Below, in pieces: positions 1 through 5,723 of a stretch of 5,723 bases of DNA (its first letter is position 1; each line of letters opens with the position of its first letter). This stretch comes from Pseudomonadota bacterium (GTDB lineage Bacteria > Bdellovibrionota > Oligoflexia > Oligoflexales > Oligoflexaceae). The notes below the pieces were generated by a model that worked only from the letters and a program-made list of their open reading frames with translations, ran no database searches and was not told the DNA's origin. The translations under genes were made by a program, and so were the position numbers. The stretch spans positions 1 through 5,723 of the forward strand of contig JAKQGS010000219.1 of the NCBI GenBank assembly GCA_029556045.1, read 5' to 3'.

Positions 1-1
1 C

Positions 2-2950
2 AAGGTACTTGAAGAGGAAATGAGCACTCTGCCGGGTATCAAAGCGCTGCGCTCCATCAATCGGGAGGGTTTGAGTACAGTCGTGGCGGAGTTCACCCTG
101 GAAACCGACGTCAAATATGCCGAACAGCAGATTCGTGACCGCGTTTCGTCGGTGCGGCGTAAACTCCCCGAAGACGCTCAGGAGTCCGTGATTCGTCGGA
201 TTGATCCCGCCGATCAGCCCATATTGATCATTTCCCTGACAGCCGACCTACCACCCGCTGAAAAGTTTGCTCTGGCGGATGATGTGGTTAAGACCAAGAT
301 CGAACAGATTCCGCAGGTGGGACTGGTTGAGGTTCTGGGCGGACGTAAGCGAGAGATTCAAGTCAAGCTGGATCGCGACAAACTGAAATCCGCCGAGATG
401 TCCGCCACCCAGGTCGCCAATCGCATCGCATCAGCTGGTCAAAATATCCCTGCCGGTAAAGTTGAGGAGGGACGCGCGGAGACCGTATTTCGCACCCTGG
501 GCGAGTTTAAAACCATCGATGACATTCGCAAGACCGTCGTTAACTTTCTCGGCAACGATGTTCCGGTGACCGTTGCGAATGTGGGAGAGGTCCATGATGG
601 TCTTACGGATGAAGTCACCCGCTCCTACCACAACGGAGAGCAGGCTCTATTCCTCATGGTGTTCCGCCAGTCAGGCTCCAACACCGTTCAGGTGGTGGAC
701 GCCGTCCGCAAACGTATCGATAAACTCAACGAAGAATTAAAATCCTCACCCGGTGCTCCCGGCCTGAAAATCACCCGGGACGGCTCGTGGCCCATCCATG
801 CCAACATCGATGATGTCAAAGAGTCCATCATGATCGGCATCATCATGACCATCCTTGTGGTGTATTTCTTCCTGGGCAGTGGCCGATCCACCTTTATCAC
901 CGGTCTGGCGTTGCCCAACTCCCTGGTGGGGGCTTTCCTGCTGATGTCGGTTGCGGGATTCACCATCAATGTGATGAGCCTTCTGGCTCTCAGTCTTGCA
1001 GTCGGTCTCTTGATCGACGATGCCATCGTAGTGCGAGAGAATATCTTCCGGCACGTGGAATTGGGCAAAAAACCGATTGAGGCTTCCATCATCGGCACAA
1101 ATGAGGTGATGCTGGCGGTTATTGCCACCACGATGGCGGTTATTGCGGTATTTGGCCCCATCGGTTTTCTCAAAGGTGTCGTCGGGCAGTTCTTCAAGGA
1201 ATTCGGCCTCACCATCTGCTTTGCCATGGCTATCAGTCTGTTTGATGCTCTGACCATGGCTCCCATGTTGTCCGCATACTTTGCTGGTTCTGCCCACGGA
1301 GCCAAGGAAAGCCGTGGCCTCTGGGGCATGACCATGGGCCGCGTGCTGCGCGGTTTTGACAATCTGCAAACCTGGCTCGAACATGCCTATGGCAAGACTC
1401 TGGAATTTATCCTGCGGTTTCCCTCCATTCCCGTTCTGCTGGCCATCGGCGTGTTTGTGGGCAGTATCCTCATTGCCAAGGCCGTTCCCAAAACCTTTCT
1501 ACCACCCCAGGATACCGGTGAATTTTCAGTATCCCTCGAACTCCCTCCGGGAACCAACCTTCAGGCCATGGACGAGGTGGCCCGCAAGGTGGATGAAGTC
1601 ATCCGGGCCAATAAAGAAGTCATTTCCTCGACACTCTTTGTCGGCAGTCGCAATAACGAAGCAAACGTGGCGACCTTTTTTGTGAATCTCGTGAAGTCCA
1701 AAGAACGCACCATGAACACCAGCCAGTTCAAGGAAATGATGCGGGAGCAGCTGAAACCGTTCGCGGATGCTAAACCCATCGTCAAAGATATCGACATGGT
1801 GGCGGGGGGACAGCGTCCCTTCAACATCAATATCATTGGCTCCGACCTTAAGGAAATTGAAGACGTATCCTACAAGCTCTTCGAAATGATGAAAAAACAT
1901 CCCGGGGTCATTGATCCAGAAATCAGCGACAAACCGGGTAAACCGGAGTTTCAGGTTAACATCAATAACCTCAAGGCCCAACGCCTGGGCGTTTCCACCG
2001 TCATGACCGGTGCGGAACTGCGCACAATGGTGGAGGGTGCGACCCCTGCGGTCTTCCGTGAGAAGGGTGAGGAGTTTGATATCCGTGTGCGTCTTAAAGA
2101 AGACCAGCGTAATCTGCAGCAGGATTTCACAAAGATCAGCATCCCCAATATCAATTACAACCTGGTTCGTTTAGCGAACGTCGCTGAACCTGTCACCACC
2201 ACGGGCCCCGCTACCATCAATCGCCAGGATCGGGGCCGTTATATCCAGATTGCAGCTGACATATCCCCGACTGGACCAGGAATGGGTGGAGTCATGGAGG
2301 ACATCAAAAACTTCATGGAAACGCAGATAACCATGCCGCAGGGCGTTCGGTACGCTTTTGTAGGACAGGCGGAAAACTTTAAAGAATTGGGTGAGAGCAT
2401 GGTCATGGCGGCCATCCTGGGCATCCTGTTTATCTATATGGTATTGGCTAGCCTCTACGAATCTGTAGTGACTCCATTGACCATCATGCTGGTATTGCCC
2501 CTGGCTATCTGCGGAGCGTTTTACGCCCTTTACTTCACCGGTTCATCCCTGGATATTTTCTCCATGATCGGCTGCGTCATGCTGTTAGGGATCGCCACCA
2601 AGAACTCAATCCTGTTGGTGGACTACACCAACCAGCTGGTGCAGCAGGGTATGGAACGTAATGCCGCTGTTGTGGAAGCCGGCAAAGTGCGCCTGCGTCC
2701 GATTCTCATGACCACCATCGCTCTGATTGCCGGAATGCTGCCCATCGCCATCGGCCTCAACGAGGCGTCCAAACAACGCACCAGTATGGGTATCGCGGTG
2801 ATCGGTGGACTGATCAGTTCTACCGCCCTCTCGCTGGTGGTCGTACCCGCAGCTTATTCTTATATCGATCGCTACCGGGTATGGAGCGGTAAGCTCATGA
2901 AGCGGATATTTTCCCCCGGCGAAAAAGAAACGCCTAAAAAAGCGGCCTAA
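2..2950 (+). CDS. RND-family efflux transporter permease subunit (HAE1/AcrB-like), 5' partial
   Basis: Inner-membrane drug/proton antiporter of the AcrB type, which normally works with a periplasmic adaptor and an outer-membrane channel. The frame is open from base 2, so the ATG at base 20 is an internal Met, not the start. Counting the first in-window codon as residue 1, the proton-relay Asp pair in TM4 (GLLIDDAIVV) is D339/D340 and the TM10 Lys (ATKNSILLVDY) is K867. Compared with D407/D408 and K940 of AcrB, about 68 N-terminal residues with TM1 are missing. Visible segments: first porter domain up to about 270; TM2 277-296; TM3 306-326; TM4 328-348; TM5 369-390; TM6 401-427; TM7 474-496; second periplasmic half 500-795; TM8-TM12 between 800 and 954. 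The tail is short, basic and cytoplasmic. The relay residues are intact, so it is probably functional. Substrate cannot be told from sequence; drug, solvent or lipid export are all possible. The HAE1 call is firmer than any subfamily; a metal (CusA-type) pump is less likely. Confidence 0.95.
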   Translation, partial: KVLEEEMSTLPGIKALRSINREGLSTVVAEFTLETDVKYAEQQIRDRVSSVRRKLPEDAQESVIRRIDPADQPILIISLTADLPPAEKFALADDVVKTKIEQIPQVGLVEVLGGRKREIQVKLDRDKLKSAEMSATQVANRIASAGQNIPAGKVEEGRAETVFRTLGEFKTIDDIRKTVVNFLGNDVPVTVANVGEVHDGLTDEVTRSYHNGEQALFLMVFRQSGSNTVQVVDAVRKRIDKLNEELKSSPGAPGLKITRDGSWPIHANIDDVKESIMIGIIMTILVVYFFLGSGRSTFITGLALPNSLVGAFLLMSVAGFTINVMSLLALSLAVGLLIDDAIVVRENIFRHVELGKKPIEASIIGTNEVMLAVIATTMAVIAVFGPIGFLKGVVGQFFKEFGLTICFAMAISLFDALTMAPMLSAYFAGSAHGAKESRGLWGMTMGRVLRGFDNLQTWLEHAYGKTLEFILRFPSIPVLLAIGVFVGSILIAKAVPKTFLPPQDTGEFSVSLELPPGTNLQAMDEVARKVDEVIRANKEVISSTLFVGSRNNEANVATFFVNLVKSKERTMNTSQFKEMMREQLKPFADAKPIVKDIDMVAGGQRPFNINIIGSDLKEIEDVSYKLFEMMKKHPGVIDPEISDKPGKPEFQVNINNLKAQRLGVSTVMTGAELRTMVEGATPAVFREKGEEFDIRVRLKEDQRNLQQDFTKISIPNINYNLVRLANVAEPVTTTGPATINRQDRGRYIQIAADISPTGPGMGGVMEDIKNFMETQITMPQGVRYAFVGQAENFKELGESMVMAAILGILFIYMVLASLYESVVTPLTIMLVLPLAICGAFYALYFTGSSLDIFSMIGCVMLLGIATKNSILLVDYTNQLVQQGMERNAAVVEAGKVRLRPILMTTIALIAGMLPIAIGLNEASKQRTSMGIAVIGGLISSTALSLVVVPAAYSYIDRYRVWSGKLMKRIFSPGEKETPKKAA

Positions 2951-2957
2951 ACCACAA

Positions 2958-2990
2958 AATCCCTGGCCTAACCGCCGGGGATTCTTGTTT
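2958..2990 (+). terminator. Intrinsic terminator after the RND permease gene
   Basis: Inverted repeat: arm 2958-2967 (AATCCCTGGC) pairs with 2974-2983 (GCCGGGGATT). This gives ten base pairs including one G-U wobble, around a 6-nt loop, followed by the T-rich stretch CTTGTTT. It starts 7 nt after the RND stop codon, so the permease is probably the last gene of its transcript. Confidence 0.85.
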
Positions 2991-3048
2991 ATAAATTTCT
3001 CATTAATATTCAAAGACCTCGATTTACACAAAATTAACCCGACTGAGC

Positions 3049-3077
3049 TTGAGCGTCCCGCTAATTTCCTCTATCTA
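3049..3077 (+). promoter_or_regulatory. Weak candidate sigma70-type promoter for the PstS-like gene
   Basis: TTGAGC (3049-3054; 4 of 6 matches to TTGACA) lies 17 bp before TATCTA (3072-3077; 3 of 6 matches to TATAAT), about 45 bp upstream of the start codon. The upstream stretch 2984-3040 is AT-rich, as often seen at promoters. A promoter is expected here because the preceding gene ends in a terminator, but this exact placement is a guess. The rest of the 2951-3121 intergenic region holds only the terminator and the ribosome binding site. I see no convincing Pho box. Confidence 0.25.
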
Positions 3078-3109
3078 GCCTCCGTCAGCGCAATTTTTTG
3101 TCTTACCCT

Positions 3110-3114
3110 GGAGG
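3110..3114 (+). promoter_or_regulatory. Ribosome binding site deciding the start of the PstS-like gene
   Basis: GGAGG with a 7-nt spacer before the ATG at 3122. It supports that ATG over the in-frame TTG at 3098, which would place this site inside the coding region and add eight residues in front of an otherwise normal signal peptide. Confidence 0.85.
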
Positions 3115-3121
3115 TTTATCC

Positions 3122-3955
3122 ATGTTACGTCGCACGCTTGTATCCACTCTTATGGTCGTACTCAGCACCCAGTCTTTTGGCCAAGCCAAAGCCATCAAGG
3201 GTTCCGACACCCTGATGGGCGTTATGACCGATGCCATCCTGGCAGCCGGTATGGAAAATGAAGTCACTTATGTTGGCGGCGGCTCCGGCAAGGGGCAGAC
3301 GGGCCTTGTAGAAGGCGAACAAGCCATTGCTCCATCCTCTTCCAGCTTCGATATGAACAAGCACGGTGCCAAATTGCAGGAAAAAGGCATTGTTGTTAAG
3401 GAGCACGTAATTGGCCTTGACGGCGTAGGTGTATGGGCAAACAAGGACTTGGGTTTGACCAATTTTGCTTTAACTCTGGATCAACTGAAAAAGATCTTCA
3501 CCTGCGAAGTCACCCGTTGGGGCGACCTCCGTGCCGGAGCCATCGGCTCCATCGAAGCCTACCGCCGCGACGATAACTCCGGTACCACCGACACCTTCAA
3601 AAAACTTGTTGGCATTGAGAAGTTCGGCGACTGCGTGAAAGTTATCGCAGAAACCACTGAAATCGCCCACATCACTTCCACCCGCAAACTGGCGATTGCT
3701 TATGCCGGCATGAGCGCCAAGCGCGATGGCAACGCCACCATTTCCGTTGCTAAAAATGCACAAAGCCCCGCGTACCAACCCACCGTGGACAATGTCCGTT
3801 CTTTTGATTACCCGCTGGCCCGCAAACTCTACGTTTACGAAGCCACCGGTTCCGTCTCAGTTAGCGGCATCGAAGCCGACCTTCTAAACAACCTACTGGA
3901 TCGTTCTTTTGTCGACCCGATTCTGCAAGCGCACGACTTTTTCACCCTCGATTGA
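3122..3955 (+). CDS. PstS-like periplasmic substrate-binding protein (phosphate-type PBP domain)
   Basis: Secreted 277-aa protein of the PstS/type 2 periplasmic binding protein fold, expected to bind phosphate or a similar oxyanion. Residues 1-24 form a Sec signal peptide: basic MLRR, a hydrophobic core, and a likely AKA cleavage site before I25. The mature protein opens with IKGSDTLM (25-32), the usual first-strand and anion-loop motif. GGGSGKGQ (52-59) matches the second anion loop. Y147-RRDDNSGTTDTF-159 carries R149, D151, S153, G154 and T155 with the same spacing as the R-x-D-x-S-G-T phosphate site of E. coli PstS. The segment usually reading DIA.SSR is AIAPSSSS (68-75), so an expected polar contact is altered. 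Cys128 and Cys171 are the only cysteines and could form a disulfide. The gene stands alone, with no pstC/A/B or phoU in view, so it may be a sensor, a scavenger or an orphan binding protein. The fold is confident; phosphate as ligand is inference. Confidence 0.88.
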   Translation: MLRRTLVSTLMVVLSTQSFGQAKAIKGSDTLMGVMTDAILAAGMENEVTYVGGGSGKGQTGLVEGEQAIAPSSSSFDMNKHGAKLQEKGIVVKEHVIGLDGVGVWANKDLGLTNFALTLDQLKKIFTCEVTRWGDLRAGAIGSIEAYRRDDNSGTTDTFKKLVGIEKFGDCVKVIAETTEIAHITSTRKLAIAYAGMSAKRDGNATISVAKNAQSPAYQPTVDNVRSFDYPLARKLYVYEATGSVSVSGIEADLLNNLLDRSFVDPILQAHDFFTLD

Positions 3956-3968
3956 TTTTTTAGTCGCT

Positions 3969-3997
3969 TTGAAAACGATCAGCGCCCCCTGTATACG
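3969..3997 (+). promoter_or_regulatory. Candidate sigma70-type promoter for the cytochrome gene, overlapping the terminator
   Basis: TTGAAA (3969-3974; 5 of 6 matches to TTGACA), a 17-bp spacer, then TATACG (3992-3997; 4 of 6 matches to TATAAT). The -10 hexamer is exactly the loop of the terminator hairpin. Initiation would fall near 4004, giving a leader of about 29 nt that holds the ribosome binding site and only the distal hairpin arm, so the new transcript would escape termination. The fit is good, but the matches were found by eye and the element is unproven. Confidence 0.4.
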
Positions 3998-4012
3998 CAG
4001 GGGGCGCCTTTT
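3982..4012 (+). terminator. Strong intrinsic terminator after the PstS-like gene
   Basis: Perfect 10-bp GC-rich inverted repeat, GCGCCCCCTG (3982-3991) and CAGGGGGCGC (3998-4007), with the 6-nt loop TATACG, followed by CTTTT. It starts 26 nt after the stop codon of the binding-protein gene and ends only 20 nt before the next start codon, so it should separate the two transcripts. Confidence 0.9.
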
Positions 4013-4020
4013 AACAGGCT

Positions 4021-4025
4021 GGGAG
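4021..4025 (+). promoter_or_regulatory. Ribosome binding site of the cytochrome gene
   Basis: GGGAG with a 7-nt spacer before the ATG at 4033. It supports this start over the next in-frame ATG (4057, residue 9), which would remove the positively charged n-region of the lipoprotein signal. Confidence 0.7.
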
Positions 4026-4032
4026 ACTCACT

Positions 4033-5723
4033 ATGAATCGCTTCTTCAATTTGGCGATGGTACTTTTTCCCCTCACCATATTACCAGCCTGCGATGGCAT
4101 TAAACCCAGCAGACCCCCACAGGGTTCTGTATCCCCGGACGCTCCATCGGATGACAACAAGCCGGGTGAAGATAACAACAAAACCGACCCTGACACAAAC
4201 ATCGAGCAGCCGGGTGACTCTTTCCTGACAGAAGAGCAAAAGCTCCGTAACCGTGAATGTCTTCCCTCGGATTCATCGCATAGCATCCCCATGATGCTGC
4301 CAGAAAAGCCCGCAGACGATGTGCAAACAACCATACCAGTCGTTCGTTTTACGGACGTACGCTCTCAGATCAACACAGCCTGCAAGTCCTGTCACCTCGC
4401 CCCCATGGAAACCGGTGGGTTTACCTACGTCGACGCCTTCAATGGCAAGACGATGCTGATCGGTGACCGGGAAAAATTCGTCCCGGGTTTTTTTGAAGGT
4501 GCGGAACAGATGGCTCGCTCCCTTCACGCTGGCACCATGCCTCCCGCGTCAATTCGGGACACCGCTCCAGAGGCTTACGACAAACTTGCCGCAATGCTGC
4601 AGGAGTGGATTGATCAGGGGCGACAGGAAAAGGACTCACCCATTGGGCAGAATGGCCTGCAATTACCCGCATACTGGGGCCTGTTAGAGGCCAATCGTCA
4701 TTCCGATGTGGGTGATTGTGTTCCCACCCCCGAAATCATCGGTGACGATGCCCCGAAGGATGAATTATTTGCCTTAATGAAAGAAGTCCCTAAACTCCTG
4801 AGTGAAACGGACCTGTTTTCACAGGATCCTCACATGCTGGCCAAACGAGGCACCATCGCCTATAACATTGAATACCCCCTGTGGAGCGACAATGCGGGCA
4901 AGCAGCGTTGGATTCACCTGCCGGCCACTTCTCGCAATGCCGATGGACGGCCTGTTTTTGCCTTGCCACAATTAAAAGAAGACCCCACCGGGTTACCGGG
5001 TAGCAGTTTTTTTGAATTCCCGGATAACACCCGCTTTTATAAAACCTTTTACAAGAAGGTGAAAGCCCTGAAAGGGGATATAAGATACTATCCCGTGGAG
5101 ACACGCTTGGTGGTGGTTCGTAAACCGCCACAAGCTCCCCTTTATGCGACCTATGTCTGGCGTCGGGACCTGACCGATGCTGATCTGCTCACGGCCCCAT
5201 ACCGTGATGGCACTCCATGGAAAGATCATGTGCTGGAGGTGGACCACGACCAAACCCAACAGTTAACCCGCCCCTACTTTTTTCCAGCCAAACACCGCTG
5301 CGAAAACTGTCACATGGGGGCCAAAGATGGGTCCGGTATTTTGGGATTTCTCCCCATTCAGATCAACCGTTTGCCGGTGGGAGAAGGCGCTAATGATCGG
5401 ACTTACGTTGGACAGGTTGAACTCAACGAGGTTCAAAGGCTGGTTTCCTATGGCTTTCTTGAGCCGGGAATTGAAAAGAAATTGATCAAACTCAAGGATC
5501 TCCCGTCGCGACGACCACTGCAGGATGTTACCATCCGGGCCCAGGGCTACATGGTTGGAAACTGCACTCACTGTCACTCCCAACCCAATGGTTTTGCCTA
5601 TAAAAATGCCGGCATCAAGATGGATCTCAGCGAAGGAAAGATATTCGACTTTAACACTAATCTGACCTCGTCGCAGTTCAGCAATCTCAAGTTGGTACAC
5701 TCATTCGGTGATCTATCCCAGAG
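4033..5723 (+). CDS. Multiheme c-type cytochrome lipoprotein, SO2930/HNE_0200-like, 3' partial
   Basis: Frame open for 563 codons to the window edge with no stop, so the C-terminus is missing. Residues 1-20 form a lipoprotein signal ending in lipobox L17-P-A-C20. Residues 21-65 are a Pro/Asp/Asn-rich tether. Residues about 105-200 resemble a small cytochrome c domain: C117-K-S-C-H121, a GG turn, M169 in a GTMPP motif (likely sixth heme ligand) and W192 in EWIDQG. From about 240 the protein resembles the SO2930/HNE_0200 diheme cytochrome family: YNIEYPLWSD (277-286), KTFY (337-340), ETRL (356-359), YVW (374-376), then C423-E-N-C-H427 and C511-T-H-C-H515 followed by PNGF. Three CxxCH motifs imply three covalent hemes, attached after export by the cytochrome c maturation system. 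It would sit on an envelope membrane facing the periplasm or outside, transferring electrons; its substrate and partner are unknown. Non-heme C76 and C229 might pair. Family recognition is from memory of motifs. Confidence 0.9.
   Translation, partial: MNRFFNLAMVLFPLTILPACDGIKPSRPPQGSVSPDAPSDDNKPGEDNNKTDPDTNIEQPGDSFLTEEQKLRNRECLPSDSSHSIPMMLPEKPADDVQTTIPVVRFTDVRSQINTACKSCHLAPMETGGFTYVDAFNGKTMLIGDREKFVPGFFEGAEQMARSLHAGTMPPASIRDTAPEAYDKLAAMLQEWIDQGRQEKDSPIGQNGLQLPAYWGLLEANRHSDVGDCVPTPEIIGDDAPKDELFALMKEVPKLLSETDLFSQDPHMLAKRGTIAYNIEYPLWSDNAGKQRWIHLPATSRNADGRPVFALPQLKEDPTGLPGSSFFEFPDNTRFYKTFYKKVKALKGDIRYYPVETRLVVVRKPPQAPLYATYVWRRDLTDADLLTAPYRDGTPWKDHVLEVDHDQTQQLTRPYFFPAKHRCENCHMGAKDGSGILGFLPIQINRLPVGEGANDRTYVGQVELNEVQRLVSYGFLEPGIEKKLIKLKDLPSRRPLQDVTIRAQGYMVGNCTHCHSQPNGFAYKNAGIKMDLSEGKIFDFNTNLTSSQFSNLKLVHSFGDLSQ

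Noticed and set aside
20..22. ATG at base 20 as the true start of the RND permease
   Set aside because: The frame is open back to base 2 and the upstream codons continue the RND sequence. TM1 is absent and the relay Asp pair would be about 74 residues early relative to AcrB, so the gene starts before the window.
688..1384. Two long minus-strand open frames within the RND gene
   Set aside because: They lie antisense to the conserved TM region, have no recognisable domain, and are rich in His/Gln or Arg/Ser as expected of complement shadows.
1526..1981. Minus-strand open frame of 151 codons
   Set aside because: Wholly antisense to the second periplasmic half of the RND permease, with no family resemblance or ribosome binding site.
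2606..3031. Minus-strand open frame overlapping the RND 3' end and its terminator
   Set aside because: It reads through the terminator hairpin and the conserved TM10-TM12 coding region; low-complexity His/Gly/Arg composition.
3060..3100. Pho box controlling the PstS-like gene
   Set aside because: CCGTCAG (3082-3088) resembles half of a CTGTCAT repeat, but no second half lies 11 bp away, so it does not meet the pattern.
2985..3215. Plus-strand small frame between the RND and PstS-like genes
   Set aside because: It starts inside the terminator T-tract, has no ribosome binding site and overlaps the signal peptide region of the real gene in another frame.
4011..4334. Minus-strand frames facing the start of the cytochrome gene
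   Set aside because: The plus strand has a lipoprotein signal, a ribosome binding site and three CxxCH motifs in one frame; the minus frames have no such support.
4463..4687. Plus-strand 74-codon frame within the cytochrome gene
   Set aside because: Different frame from the cytochrome, with no ribosome binding site; a shadow.
5263..5700. Minus-strand 145-codon frame at the right edge
   Set aside because: Antisense to the segment carrying the second and third heme motifs; no recognised domain.

Overview
This window comes from a Gram-negative bacterium. It encodes an inner-membrane RND pump, a periplasmic binding protein with a signal peptide, and a lipoprotein c-type cytochrome. The RND and diheme-cytochrome families are common in Proteobacteria and in the former deltaproteobacterial/Bdellovibrionota lineages, but the sequence alone does not fix the phylum. 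Base composition looks moderate and even across the three genes, and I see no insertion sequence, integrase, tRNA, rRNA or CRISPR array.

Layout: all three genes are on the + strand. (1) Bases 2-2950 hold the 3' part (about 982 codons) of an HAE1/AcrB-type RND efflux permease. Its N-terminus, including TM1, lies upstream of the window. It ends in a clear intrinsic terminator (2958-2990). (2) A 171-bp intergenic region leads to a 277-aa secreted PstS-like substrate-binding protein (3122-3955). No ABC permease or ATPase genes are visible beside it. A perfect 10-bp GC-rich terminator hairpin follows (3982-4012). (3) A lipoprotein cytochrome gene starts at 4033 and runs off the right edge without a stop. 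Its product has a lipobox, a Pro/Asp-rich tether, an N-terminal cytochrome domain with a CxxCH, and a domain resembling the SO2930/HNE_0200 family with two more CxxCH motifs.

The three genes do not look like one operon, because strong terminators separate them. The RND pump would export drugs, solvents or other amphiphiles with an adaptor and outer-membrane channel, presumably encoded upstream. The binding protein would capture an anion, phosphate or something similar, in the periplasm. The cytochrome would carry out envelope electron transfer on an unknown substrate. The most notable points are the cytochrome gene itself, which is easy to miss because it is open at the window edge; a promoter-like element for it that overlaps the upstream terminator, with the -10 in the hairpin loop; and a PstS-like protein with a conserved anion loop but an atypical second binding segment. 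I found no evidence for a wholly new defence or mobile system here.
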